A stretch of 64,000 nt of DNA, taken from the NCBI GenBank assembly GCA_021405325.1, contig QWII01000060.1, positions 1-64,000 on the forward strand, read 5' to 3'. The DNA is from Caldilinea sp. CFX5. GTDB taxonomy: Bacteria > Chloroflexota > Anaerolineae > Caldilineales > Caldilineaceae. Positions 8,983-17,720 of this stretch are shown here, in pieces; within the stretch, counting starts at the first letter, position 1; every line of letters begins with the position of its first letter. Under the pieces are notes generated by a model. The model did no database searches. It was not told the origin of the DNA and was given only the letters and a program-made list of their open reading frames with translations. The translations under genes were made by a program, and so were the position numbers.

Positions 8983-10479
8983 ATGACCGCCACCCAAAAT
9001 TTCCTAGCCTTTGACCTGGGCGCTGAAAGTGGTCGCGCCCTACTTGGCGCCTTTGACGGCGACCGGCTGACTCTGACCGATGTGCATCGTTTTCCGAACA
9101 CGCCGGTGCGTTTGCCCACGGGGTTGCACTGGAATGTCCTGCAACTCTGGCAGGAGATCAAGCAGGGGGTTGCGCTGGCCGGCAAAACGCTGGGCCACGC
9201 GCCCACGAGTATTGGTATTGACACTTGGGGCGTCGATTTTGGTCTGCTCGACCGCAAAGGGGTTCTCGTCGGTCTGCCTTATCACTATCGCGACAGCCGC
9301 AACGACGGCATGATCGAAGCCGCCTGCCAGGTCGTACCCAGAGCGGAAATCTTTGGGCAGACCGGCATCCAGTTTATGCAACTCAACTCGCTCTACCAGT
9401 TGTTGGCGATGGCGCGCCAGGGGTCGCCGGCATTGGCGATTGCTCACACCTTTCTTACCATTCCTGATCTCTTCAACTACTGGTTGACTGGCCAGAAGGT
9501 CTGTGAATTCTCCAACGCCACCACCACCCAGTGCTACAACCCGCTGACCAACAGTTGGGCCACCACAATGGTCGAAAAACTGGGCATTCCTTCCCATATC
9601 TTCCCGACCATTGTTGAGCCGGGAACGGTCTTAGGCGACTTGTCACCGGCGTTGGTGGCCGATATTGGTCTGAGCAGCAGCGTACCGGTGGTGGCGCCGG
9701 CCTGTCATGACACCGGCTCGGCGGTGGCCGCAGTGCCGGCGGCCAACCAGAACTTTGCCTGGATCAGTTCCGGCACCTGGTCGATTGTCGGCGCCGAAGT
9801 GCCGAACGCCGTGGTCAACGAACAGACGCTCGCCTTTAATCTGACCAACGAAGGGGGCGTCAACCACACCTATCGCCTCTGCAAAAATGTAGCGGGGCTG
9901 TGGCTGGTGCAGGAGTGTCGCCGCGCTTGGGCACGCCAGGGCGAGGAGTATAGCTATGCCCAGTTGACTGAAATGGCTGCGCAGGCCGCCCCCTTTCAGG
10001 CAATCATCGACCCGGATCATGCCAGCTTCTTAAAGCCAAGCGAACCGGGGGATGATATGCCCAGCCGCATTCAGGCGCGCTGTCAGGCCACCGGTCAACC
10101 CGTGCCGACCAGCAAGGGCGCCATCCTCCGCTGTGCTTTGGAGAGTCTGGCGCTCAAATACCGTTGGGTCTTGGAAAAGTTGGAAACAATTCTGGGGCAT
10201 CCGCTGGCGCCGGTGCATATTGTCGGCGGCGGCACACAAAACCGGCTGCTCTGTCAACTGACGGCGGATGCGACCGGTCATCAGGTTGTCGCCGGGCCGG
10301 TGGAAGCGACGGCGATTGGCAACTTGATCGTACAGGCCATCGCCTTGGGCCATTTGGGTTCGTTGGGCGAAGGGCGGGAGTTGATCCGTCGTTCATTTGA
10401 GGTTGTTACTTATGAACCAGCCGGCGCACAAGCACACTGGGCTGAAGCATATGAACGCTTGCTGAAACAGACCAATTAA
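8983..10479 (+). CDS. rhaB: rhamnulokinase (FGGY carbohydrate kinase)
   Basis: This 498-residue FGGY kinase has the ATP-site opening FDLGAESGRALLGAFDG, the sugar-site GIDTWGVDFGLLDRKG, the SSGTWSIVGAE block and VHIVGGGTQNRLLCQLTADA. These together match L-rhamnulokinase, which phosphorylates L-rhamnulose. The ATG at 8983 has CTGGAGG upstream; an in-frame ATG further upstream lies inside the palindromic region and is rejected. No rhamnose isomerase or aldolase is adjacent, but a rhamnonate dehydratase-like gene lies 3.7 kb upstream on the other strand. Confidence 0.9.
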   Translation: MTATQNFLAFDLGAESGRALLGAFDGDRLTLTDVHRFPNTPVRLPTGLHWNVLQLWQEIKQGVALAGKTLGHAPTSIGIDTWGVDFGLLDRKGVLVGLPYHYRDSRNDGMIEAACQVVPRAEIFGQTGIQFMQLNSLYQLLAMARQGSPALAIAHTFLTIPDLFNYWLTGQKVCEFSNATTTQCYNPLTNSWATTMVEKLGIPSHIFPTIVEPGTVLGDLSPALVADIGLSSSVPVVAPACHDTGSAVAAVPAANQNFAWISSGTWSIVGAEVPNAVVNEQTLAFNLTNEGGVNHTYRLCKNVAGLWLVQECRRAWARQGEEYSYAQLTEMAAQAAPFQAIIDPDHASFLKPSEPGDDMPSRIQARCQATGQPVPTSKGAILRCALESLALKYRWVLEKLETILGHPLAPVHIVGGGTQNRLLCQLTADATGHQVVAGPVEATAIGNLIVQAIALGHLGSLGEGRELIRRSFEVVTYEPAGAQAHWAEAYERLLKQTN

Positions 10480-10840
10480 GCGCGACCAGCGGGTTACAGA
10501 AGATCAACCATTGCTACCGCTGATCCGCATTTCCCAACGGCAAATGAATGCGGCGGGCCTGATTGGCGCGCCAGGTCAGCGCTCATTTGGTTGAACGCCC
10601 TGACTAACTCACCATGGGTTGACCGTCCAACAAATTGGTGCACGATTTGTGAGTCAAGAAAACCCAACGACCATTTCATTGAGAAAAAAGTCACATGACG
10701 GGCAAATCCGCCCTCTGGTTGGGGAGGTTTTTATATGCATAGGAGTTACGCAGTTGACGGGCGCTACCAGAGACCTGTCAGGTTTCGCAAACCTGACAGG
10801 TCTTGTCCAACTGCGTAACTCCTAATGCAATGAAAAGTCG
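10480..10840. other. 361-bp convergent intergenic region
   Basis: It lies between rhaB and the minus-strand oxidoreductase. It holds the nested palindrome 10736-10828; elsewhere there is no coding sequence or RNA gene that I can recognise. Confidence 0.6.
10736..10828. repeat. nested palindrome: outer TTACGCAGTTG stem, inner ACCTGTCAGG stem
   Basis: The outer arms (about 10736-10756 and 10807-10828) are near-perfect complements. Inside them is a second, perfect palindrome 10771-10803 with a CGC loop. The inner 29 nt are identical to the inner palindrome at 30317-30345, while the outer stems differ. It probably also ends transcription of rhaB. Confidence 0.85.
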
Positions 10841-11848
10841 TTACAGTTTTACCAGCATTTTGCCCAGATTCTCGCCGGTGAACAGCCCGATAAAAGCGGA
10901 TGGTGCGTTCGCGATACCTTCGATAACCGTCTCCTGCCATTTGATCTGGCCGGCGGCGATCCAGGTTTTCATATCGGCATAAAACTCGTTCGTGCGCGCC
11001 CGGTAATCAGAGACGATAAAGCCTTGGAGCTTGAGCCGCTTGCCGATGATCAGGCTCAGGTTGTTGGGGCCTGGCGTCGCTTCGGTGGCGTTGTATTGGG
11101 AAATCATGCCACAGACAGGAACGCGGCCATATTGATTCAGGTGAGTTAATGCCGCTTCCAGATGAGCGCCGCCGACATTCTCAAAATAGATGTCAATGCC
11201 GTTGGGGCAATGCTTGCCCAGTTCGGCTTTCAGGTTGCCGGCTTCTTTATAGTTGAACGCTGCGTCAACACCAATCTCGTGCAGCAACCAATCCACCTTG
11301 GCCTGTGACCCAACGCTCCCCACTACCCGACAGCCCTTGATCTTGGCAAGCTGACAGACCACCGAGCCGACTGCCCCGGCCGCCGCGGAAACAAAAACCG
11401 TCTCGCCCGCTTTGGGTTGACCGATGTCGAGCAAGCCAAAGTAGGCCGTTTGCCCCGGCATCCCGACTGCGCCAAGAAAGGCTTGCACTGGGGCAATGGC
11501 TGGATCAAGGGGGGCCAGTCCTTTGCCGTCGCTGAGAAAGGCTTCGCGCCAGCCTAAGCCATGTAGGACATAGTCGCCTTCGTTGAACTTGCCGCGGTTT
11601 GACTGCACAACCTGGCCCACCGCCCCACCTTGGAGCGTTTCGCCCAGCGCAAAGGGAGGAACATAGCTCTTGCGATCAACCATGCGGCCTCGCATGTAGG
11701 GATCAACCGACATGTAGAGATTGCGCACCACCATCTCCCCTGGCCCTGGTGCGGGTAGGGTGACATTTGTCATTTCAAAATCGTCAGCGCTGGGTAGCCC
11801 GACTGGTCGCCGCTTAAGCCGAATTTCCCGGCTGGTTATCTGTGTCAT
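10841..11848 (-). CDS. NADP-dependent medium-chain oxidoreductase (PTGR/CurA-like)
   Basis: This 335-residue zinc-free MDR enzyme has the N-terminal EMVVRNLYMSVDPYMRGRM, the Rossmann segment SAAAGAVGSVVCQLAKIKGCRVVGSVGS and YFENVGGAHLEAAL, all characteristic of leukotriene B4 dehydrogenase/prostaglandin reductase-like proteins (YfmJ/CurA). It should reduce the double bond of enones or enals with NADPH. The start is placed at MTQITSREIRL (11848). The M20 peptidase stop is at 11886, so co-transcription is likely. Confidence 0.88.
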   Translation of the reverse strand: MTQITSREIRLKRRPVGLPSADDFEMTNVTLPAPGPGEMVVRNLYMSVDPYMRGRMVDRKSYVPPFALGETLQGGAVGQVVQSNRGKFNEGDYVLHGLGWREAFLSDGKGLAPLDPAIAPVQAFLGAVGMPGQTAYFGLLDIGQPKAGETVFVSAAAGAVGSVVCQLAKIKGCRVVGSVGSQAKVDWLLHEIGVDAAFNYKEAGNLKAELGKHCPNGIDIYFENVGGAHLEAALTHLNQYGRVPVCGMISQYNATEATPGPNNLSLIIGKRLKLQGFIVSDYRARTNEFYADMKTWIAAGQIKWQETVIEGIANAPSAFIGLFTGENLGKMLVKL

Positions 11849-11885
11849 GAATACTTTCCTATCCCCTTTGGTAATTGCCCCGTTT

Positions 11886-13037
11886 TCATAATTCCAGTAG
11901 CAAGGCCACCAACAGCGCTGCTCGTGAACTGATCTTGTCCACCTCAATATGTTCATGGTCGGCATGGGCGCCGTGACCGGGCACGCCCAGTCCGTCCAAT
12001 GTGGGAATGCCAAGCGCGCCCGTAATGTTGCCGTCGCTGCCGCCGCCGGTGCCGTCTTCTTCCAGTGCCAGCCCCAGCTTGCGGCCAATCACTTGGGCTT
12101 TTTCAAAGAGCGGGCCGGTCACTTTGCGTTCCAAGGGTGGCCGATTCCAGCCGCCGCTGATCTTCAGTTGAGCGCCGGGCAAGACTGGTTGCAAACCACG
12201 AATGGCGGCTTCAATGCGTTCCCCTTCCTCCTTCGTCCAGATCCGACAATCGATCTTGGCGCTGGCGCTGGCTGGAACCACGTTGGAGACGGTGCCACCT
12301 TGGATGACGCCCACCGTCACCGTCGAGCCTTTTGCAAAATCATTCATGGCGTGCAATTTGATCGCCTGGTGCGCCAACTCGACAATGGCGTTGATCCCCT
12401 TCTCCGGTTCGACGCCGGCATGGGCGGCGCGCCCAGTCACTTCCACGGTAAAGCCGCCGCCCCCTTTGCGGCGCGTCTTGAGAACGCCGCCAGGCAGGGG
12501 TGATTCCATCACCAGCACATAGGCGGCTTGTTTGGCCTCTTCTTCGATTAAATTCCAGGAAGTCAGGCTCCCCACCTCCTCATCCGATGTCATCAACACC
12601 GTGACAGGACGGGGCAGGGTCAACGGCAAATCGGCGACGGCGTGCAGGGCGTACTCGGCCAACATCAGGCTGGATTGCATGTCAAAGATGCCGGGGCCAT
12701 AGGCTTTGCCCTCTTCAATGCGAAACGGATGTGTATCCAGCGAACCGACCGGCCAGACGGTGTCAAAGTGACAAAGGATCAACGCTGGCTTAGCCGTCGG
12801 TTCCGCGTTAGGTGCAGCAAAGCGGGCGCGCACATGGTTGCCCCGTTTCGCGTTGGGAATGATTTCAACCGTGGCGCCAATCGCCTGAAAGCGACCGGCC
12901 AAAAAATCAGCGAAGGCGTCGAGACGCGCTTTGTCGCTGCTGGGCGTCTCTTGGGTGACCAATTGGCGCACGAGATCGAGCATGGCCGCATGGTGGTTGT
13001 CGAAATAGGTGAGTAGGATCTGATAATTCATGGTCAT
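11886..13037 (-). CDS. M20 family metallopeptidase (carboxypeptidase G2-like)
   Basis: This 383-residue hydrolase has the zinc-ligand His in LCHFDTVWPVGS, bridging Asp in GIFDMQSSL, catalytic Glu pair in TSDEEVGS and HAGVEPEKGINAI in the lid domain, as in carboxypeptidase G2/ArgE relatives. It should cleave an N-terminal or C-terminal amino acid from an amide. Two in-frame ATGs (13037 and 13031) are equally possible. It is followed closely by the MDR oxidoreductase. Confidence 0.88.
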   Translation of the reverse strand: MTMNYQILLTYFDNHHAAMLDLVRQLVTQETPSSDKARLDAFADFLAGRFQAIGATVEIIPNAKRGNHVRARFAAPNAEPTAKPALILCHFDTVWPVGSLDTHPFRIEEGKAYGPGIFDMQSSLMLAEYALHAVADLPLTLPRPVTVLMTSDEEVGSLTSWNLIEEEAKQAAYVLVMESPLPGGVLKTRRKGGGGFTVEVTGRAAHAGVEPEKGINAIVELAHQAIKLHAMNDFAKGSTVTVGVIQGGTVSNVVPASASAKIDCRIWTKEEGERIEAAIRGLQPVLPGAQLKISGGWNRPPLERKVTGPLFEKAQVIGRKLGLALEEDGTGGGSDGNITGALGIPTLDGLGVPGHGAHADHEHIEVDKISSRAALLVALLLEL

Positions 13038-13080
13038 CCGTCAGCTTGGTGCTTGGGTTTTGGGTGATGTACGAGTCAAC

Positions 13081-13117
13081 GGTTGGTGCAACCCATAGAA
13101 CGAGCGTTGCACCAACC
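13081..13117. repeat. 12-bp perfect hairpin downstream of the radical SAM gene
   Basis: Arms GGTTGGTGCAAC (13081-13092) and GTTGCACCAACC (13106-13117) are exact complements with a 13-nt loop. It lies 17 bp past the stop codon of the minus-strand radical SAM gene and may stabilise the mRNA end or stop transcription; no T-tract follows. Confidence 0.65.
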
Positions 13118-13134
13118 GGATGAAATGTTTTTAA

Positions 13135-15267
13135 CTAATCGTCGCCGACGACAGTGAGTTCAACGGCTTCAACGCCTTCAACGCGCTTGGCCACCGTTCC
13201 ATAGCGCCGTTGCGGCACCCGCTCGGCAAATTGCCCGACTTTGTCCGGCGACATCTCATCGTTAAAATAGAGCGGAATCGGCGTAATATCGACCGGCTGA
13301 CGCACCTTGCCGTTGCCCAGGGGCGGGCAGCACCAGGCGGCATCGGCGGCTACGCGACGCTGTTCCTTGAAGTAGCCCAGAATACCACAACTGAAGCAGT
13401 GTTCGCGACAATCATCGACCACGCCGCCTTGATAGGTGTGGATATACTCCTGCACCAGAAACTTCTTTTGCAGACCGGCAGAGATATGGTCCCACGGTAA
13501 CACCTCATCGACTTTGCGTTCGCGGCGGGCGTACCAATCCATGTCCAAGCCAACCTCGGCAAAGGCTTGTTGCCAGGCGCCAAAGTTGAACCATTCGCTC
13601 CAGCCTTCCAGTTTGGCCCCCAGTTCCCACGCCCGTTGAATCACGTCGCTCAAGCGGCGGTCGCCACGGGTCAGGTAGGCTTCGACCAGCGTCTCCTTGG
13701 GGTTGTTCCAGGTGAAGTGAATGCCCGGTCCACGTAATTCGCGTTGGAGCAGGTCGATCTGGGCGCGGATGACCGCCTCATTTTCCATCGGCGCCCATTG
13801 GAAAGGCGTATGCGGCTTGGGCACCAGCGTGCTGACACCGATACGGACATTCGCCTTGCGTCCCAACATCCGGCGGCCCACGGCCAGGACTTCTTTCGAC
13901 AGGTCGGCGATCGCCTGTACATCGGCCAGCGTTTGGGTCGGGTGGCCGACCATGAAGTACATCTTGATCGTTGTCCAGCCCCGCTTGTAGACCTCTTCGG
14001 CGGTCTTGAGCAAATCGGCGGAGGCGATCGGTTTATTGATCACATCGCGCATTCGGTCGGTGGCGGCTTCGGGGGCAAAGGTAAAGCCGGAGCGGCGGCG
14101 GCCCTTTTCCAGCAACTCCATAAGATCGACGCTAAAGCTTTCAATGCGCAGGCTGGGCAGGCCGATGCTCAACTTTTTGGCGCCATGTTTCTCCATCGTG
14201 CGCCGCACCAGTTCTTCCACATAGGTGTAATCGCTGCTGCTGAGGCTGAGGAAACTCACCTCTTCAAAGCCGCAATGCTCAATCATCTCGTCTACGGCTT
14301 GTAACACCTCGTCGGGCGTCCGTTCGCGCACGGGGCGGAAGATCATGCCGGCCTGACAGAAACGGCAGCCGCGGGTGCAGCCGCGCATAATCTCAATGGC
14401 GGCCCGGTTATGCACTGTGTTGATATAGGGTACAATAAACTTTGTCACCGGCGGCGGCATCACCGTCACCACCCGCTTTAAGACTTGTTGCGGGGCGTCC
14501 GGGTGGTTGGGCGTGATCGCGGCAATGGTGCTATCGGCGGCATAACTGACATCGTAGAAGGCCGGGACATAGACGCCGGGGATTTTGACCAGCAATTCCC
14601 ACAAGCGATGGCGTGCTGACAGGGGAGATTGCGAGACTTCGTCGTGAGCGCTCAGTCGTTCGATTGAGCGCTCACGACGAAGTCTCGCAATCTCTTTTTT
14701 CCACTGCTCATGCGCCGCGATCACCTCAAAGATCACCTCTTCGCCCTCGCCGATGATCATGGCGTCGAAAAAGGCGCTCATCGGTTCGGGGTTGTAACAA
14801 CCGGAGCCGCCGGCGATGACCAGTGGATGGTCGGCGGTGCGGTCGGCGGCGCGCAGAGGGATGCCGGCCAGGTCGAGCATGGTGAGGACGTTGGTATAGA
14901 GCTGCTCGTAGGGCAGGCTGAAGCCGATGATGTCAAAGGCGGCGAGCGGGTGGCGCGTCTCCAGGCCATAGAGCGGGATGCCGTCACGCCGCATAATGGC
15001 CTCAAAGTCAGGCCACGGACAGTAGACCCGTTCGGCGGCTAAATCCGGCCGTTTGTTGATCAAATCATAGAGGACCATCAACCCCAAGTTGGAGCCACCC
15101 AATTCATAAATGTCAGGAAAAGCCAACGCTACTTTGGTGCGAAGGGCGGGATCCGCCCAATCTTTGCCAATGCTATTCAATTCACCGCCGGTGTAACGGG
15201 CCGGTTTTTCCACTTTGTGCAACACCCGATCCAAGGCACGGGTGATCTGTTTTGGGGTATAGCGCAT
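13135..15267 (-). CDS. B12-binding-type radical SAM protein (TIGR03960-like)
   Basis: This 710-residue radical SAM enzyme has an N-terminal cobalamin-binding-like domain (FPDIYELGGSNLGLMVLYDLIN). The cluster-binding CTRGCRFCQAG is at about 295-305, and a Cys-containing tail (CREHCFSCGILGYF, 640-653) could hold a second metal site. Members are of unknown function and often precede a DUF2344 protein and ribosomal genes; no DUF2344 partner is seen here. A perfect 30-bp palindrome (14625-14694) lies in frame at residues 192-215, adding a basic/acidic insert with RLRRERSIERL. The start has the Shine-Dalgarno sequence AGGAGC. Confidence 0.88.
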   Translation of the reverse strand: MRYTPKQITRALDRVLHKVEKPARYTGGELNSIGKDWADPALRTKVALAFPDIYELGGSNLGLMVLYDLINKRPDLAAERVYCPWPDFEAIMRRDGIPLYGLETRHPLAAFDIIGFSLPYEQLYTNVLTMLDLAGIPLRAADRTADHPLVIAGGSGCYNPEPMSAFFDAMIIGEGEEVIFEVIAAHEQWKKEIARLRRERSIERLSAHDEVSQSPLSARHRLWELLVKIPGVYVPAFYDVSYAADSTIAAITPNHPDAPQQVLKRVVTVMPPPVTKFIVPYINTVHNRAAIEIMRGCTRGCRFCQAGMIFRPVRERTPDEVLQAVDEMIEHCGFEEVSFLSLSSSDYTYVEELVRRTMEKHGAKKLSIGLPSLRIESFSVDLMELLEKGRRRSGFTFAPEAATDRMRDVINKPIASADLLKTAEEVYKRGWTTIKMYFMVGHPTQTLADVQAIADLSKEVLAVGRRMLGRKANVRIGVSTLVPKPHTPFQWAPMENEAVIRAQIDLLQRELRGPGIHFTWNNPKETLVEAYLTRGDRRLSDVIQRAWELGAKLEGWSEWFNFGAWQQAFAEVGLDMDWYARRERKVDEVLPWDHISAGLQKKFLVQEYIHTYQGGVVDDCREHCFSCGILGYFKEQRRVAADAAWCCPPLGNGKVRQPVDITPIPLYFNDEMSPDKVGQFAERVPQRRYGTVAKRVEGVEAVELTVVGDD
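14625..14694. repeat. 30-bp perfect palindrome inside a coding sequence
   Basis: Arms 14625-14654 and 14665-14694 are exact reverse complements around a 10-nt loop. The element lies fully inside the radical SAM gene, is translated, and leaves the frame open on both sides. It resembles in behaviour the Rickettsia palindromic elements that insert in frame into genes. Confidence 0.9.
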
Positions 15268-15714
15268 AAGTTGCTCCTTTGCCTACGTTTCTGCCAAACC
15301 TGAAATAAGATTTGGGCAGGGTTAGAACCTGCCAATAGACGCCTATTATAACAACTTCAGAGTAGGATGGCTAACTGGCGCACCCATGCAAGCGCGGGCA
15401 TTACAGCAAAAGCCTACGCCCTGGCGGGGTCGCTTTTCCCCACCAGCCTTACCACTACAGTATTGCAATGAAGGTATTTTGTACCATTTGACCGATGCAG
15501 CTTACGGTGAAATTCGTTATGCTTTGGCTTTGAACTCTTCACGCGAAGCTGAATCATTTTTATAACTCAACCGGTATACAAGGGCTTACCGGCTATCTTC
15601 CGGGAAGGTCAGTCCGGTCGCAGGATCGTCCGGTCAAACCTTTCCGGAAGATGCTATGATCACCCCCCCTTGGCTGCCAGTTGACCCATTTTTATAACAA
15701 CCAAAGGAGTTTTT
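15268..15714. other. 447-bp divergent intergenic region
   Basis: It separates the minus-strand radical SAM gene from ssb. It contains an imperfect palindrome (15591-15654) and nothing coding that I can recognise. The ssb Shine-Dalgarno sequence AAAGGAG is at 15703-15709. A weak TTGGCT/TATAAC pair at 15670-15698 sits too close to the start to be convincing. Confidence 0.5.
15591..15654. repeat. imperfect palindrome upstream of ssb
   Basis: Arms of about 29 nt (GCTATCTTCCGGGAAGGT... and ...ACCTTTCCGGAAGATGC) pair with about five mismatches. The position before ssb would allow a regulatory role, but it may simply be a member of the repeat population of this region. Confidence 0.6.
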
Positions 15715-16122
15715 ATGTACCAACAGTTAATTCTGATCGGACACCTCGGTACAGAGCCGGAGATGCGTTACACTGCTTCTGGCGTTCCTGTCACTACCTT
15801 CAACATGGCTGTGCATAAACGCTGGAACACGCCTGAAGGACAGCCCCAAGAGAAAACAACTTGGTTTCGTATCAGCTTGTGGCGCCGGCAAGCGGAGATT
15901 GCCAGCCAATATCTGGCGAAAGGTCATCGAGTCATGATTATCGGCGAAGTTGATAATGCTCGACCCTGGACTGATCGTGACGGCAATCTGCGGGCCAGCA
16001 TTGAAGTGACCGGCAATGAACTCCGGTTGATGGAGAGCAAAGGGGCAAACAGCAATGGCGCCCATGATGCTGGCTCGGCGGAAGCAGTCCCGGCCGGCGA
16101 CGAGGCGCGTGTCCCCTTTTAA
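15715..16122 (+). CDS. ssb: single-stranded DNA-binding protein
   Basis: This 135-residue OB-fold protein has the opening LILIGHLGTEPEMRYTASGVPVTTFNMAVHKRW, aromatic ssDNA-stacking residues (W, F) and the ITGNEL-like strand VTGNELRLM. It coats single-stranded DNA in replication and repair. The disordered tail is short and the tip reads DEARVPF, a reduced form of the acidic DDDIPF tip that recruits partners. A strong AAAGGAG precedes the ATG, and the gene ends at a good intrinsic terminator. It is monocistronic. Confidence 0.93.
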   Translation: MYQQLILIGHLGTEPEMRYTASGVPVTTFNMAVHKRWNTPEGQPQEKTTWFRISLWRRQAEIASQYLAKGHRVMIIGEVDNARPWTDRDGNLRASIEVTGNELRLMESKGANSNGAHDAGSAEAVPAGDEARVPF

Positions 16123-16137
16123 TTCGGCGCAGAGAAA

Positions 16138-16181
16138 AGAAAAGCGGCGTGATTGCAAATAAGCAATCGCGCCGCTTTTCT
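16138..16181. terminator. bidirectional intrinsic terminator between ssb and tRNA-Glu
   Basis: The 19-nt arms 16138-16156 and 16163-16181 pair with one G-U and a 6-nt loop. Each ends in an A/T-rich AAAAG/CTTTT flank, so it can stop ssb on one strand and the tRNA on the other. Confidence 0.85.
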
Positions 16182-16195
16182 TCTGTGGAAAAAGG

Positions 16196-16268
16196 TAGCT
16201 CGTACGGGATTCGAACCCGTGTCACCGCCTTGAGAGGGCGATATCCTAGGCCGCTAGACGAACGAGCC
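16196..16268 (-). tRNA. tRNA-Glu (anticodon CUC)
   Basis: The reverse strand gives a 73-nt cloverleaf: a 7-bp acceptor stem GGCTCGT/ACGAGCT, anticodon loop CCTCTCA with anticodon CTC, and T-arm GGGTTCGAATCCC. The discriminator is A and CCA is not encoded. It has its own promoter at 16316-16344. Confidence 0.96.
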
Positions 16269-16315
16269 ACGAGCAACACTAGTTGGATGCATGTGCGAAC
16301 AGCTAGGATGAGGAA

Positions 16316-16344
16316 ATTATACTTCCCGGCGCCGCTTCTGTCAA
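16316..16344 (-). promoter_or_regulatory. consensus sigma70 promoter of the tRNA-Glu gene
   Basis: On the minus strand a perfect TTGACA (16344-16339) and a perfect TATAAT (16321-16316) are separated by exactly 17 bp. They lie 48 bp upstream of the mature tRNA 5' end. This is the best promoter in the window. Confidence 0.85.
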
Positions 16345-16366
16345 ATCCAGGAGGCCAGGGGGCGCA

Positions 16367-17515
16367 TCACCTTTTGGGCAATTGCACTTTGGATGAATCA
16401 GCCGCACTCGCCTGTTGCCGTCGATGGCGCGCAACCAACGTTGGGTTCAGCCGATGACCTAAGCCCGGCGCATCCGCAACCAGCAGATGTCCATCGACAA
16501 TCGTTTCCGCCGGCGTCAATAATTGGGCGCGCCAGTCAACCTCACCCCAGGCATACTCAAGAATATAGAAGTTCCGCAAGACGGCGCAAAGGTGCCCACT
16601 GGCTACGCTCGCCACCGGGCCGGATGGGTTGTGCGGCGCCACCAGCAGTCCATTCATGCGCGCCGCCTCGGCAATGTGTTTAGACTCCAACAAGCCGCCC
16701 GCATGTTTCACATCCGGCATGATCACATCGACGACATGACTTTGGAAAAAGGGGCGAAAGGCTTCCAGCCCAAAAAGGCTCTCGGCGGAGGCGGTGGGCA
16801 TGGGCACGGCATTGGTCACGGCGGCCAATTCGGTGGGAAAGCTGTGATGCACCGGTTCTTCATACCAGAAGAGGTTACAATCCGCCAGTTCCCGCCCGAC
16901 GACAATCGCTTCGGATTGCTCCATGCGGCTATGACAGTCCACGGCTAGTTCAACCGCATCGCCAATAGCTTGCCGAACGGCGCGCACCCGTTCCACACCG
17001 GGACGCCAGGCTGCTTGTGGCCCGGTGCGCAGGTGGTCGCGGTCAGTCAGTTCGTCAAAGGGCGCCAGTTTGATCGCGGTAAAGCCTTCGGCGACCGCCT
17101 GTTGCGCCGCCAGGGCAAAGGCCGCCGGGGAACGCCCCTGGACATGGCGGTTAATGTTGGCGTAGAGCCGAATTCGCTTGCGGAGGGCGCCGCCCAACAA
17201 CGCATGGATTGGTTGGCCGACGGCTTGACCGAAAATGTCCCACAGCGCCATTTCCAGGCCGCTCAACAAGGTCTGGCCGACGCGCCCGGCATCCAAACGG
17301 ACTAACTTCTGCCAAAGGGCGTGGATATTGAGCGCCGGCTGCCCGATCAGTTGCGGCTTGACGCGCAGTAGCAGGTCGAGTAACAAAGCGTCATTGCTGC
17401 TATGGCTGGCTTCCCCCAAGCCGGTCAAACCGGCCTCGGTATGGACCAGGAGAAAGATCCAATCGCCGCGGTGGTTGACATGGATCACAACGGGTTCGAT
17501 GTCGGTGATTTGCAT
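16367..17515 (-). CDS. enolase-superfamily (MR/MLE) sugar-acid dehydratase or racemase
   Basis: This 382-residue MR/MLE protein has barrel ligands in AVDCHSRM (Asp), WYEEPVHH (Glu) and ASAESLFG (Glu), with the general base KLAPFDE (Lys) and the His in APHNPSGPVAS. The HNPSGP motif is shared with galactonate dehydratase and mandelate racemase-like branches, so it most likely dehydrates a sugar acid. The start is set at MQITDIEPVV, where AAAGGACG precedes; an upstream in-frame start is rejected. It is divergent from uronate isomerase, with which it may share a pathway for uronates. Confidence 0.82.
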   Translation of the reverse strand: MQITDIEPVVIHVNHRGDWIFLLVHTEAGLTGLGEASHSSNDALLLDLLLRVKPQLIGQPALNIHALWQKLVRLDAGRVGQTLLSGLEMALWDIFGQAVGQPIHALLGGALRKRIRLYANINRHVQGRSPAAFALAAQQAVAEGFTAIKLAPFDELTDRDHLRTGPQAAWRPGVERVRAVRQAIGDAVELAVDCHSRMEQSEAIVVGRELADCNLFWYEEPVHHSFPTELAAVTNAVPMPTASAESLFGLEAFRPFFQSHVVDVIMPDVKHAGGLLESKHIAEAARMNGLLVAPHNPSGPVASVASGHLCAVLRNFYILEYAWGEVDWRAQLLTPAETIVDGHLLVADAPGLGHRLNPTLVARHRRQQASAADSSKVQLPKR

Positions 17516-17720
17516 GGTGGCGTCCTTTGCATGGTGCGTTGGCTGGTTTACTATACTCAGGTCAGAATGAAAGCCGCTTCTCCATTTGATTTCGGTATAG
17601 CGGTAGCATACCACAAGCAAGGCCGGATAGCTGTATTTGACGCGACCGGGGCGCTGTGATAGAGTGTAAGCCTGACCACATCCCTTTATCCATCAACGAA
17701 GATGAGTTGGAAAATTAACC

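Noticed and set aside
15670..15698. TTGGCT/TATAAC as the ssb promoter
   Set aside because: The transcript would start inside or next to the Shine-Dalgarno sequence, too close to the ATG at 15715.
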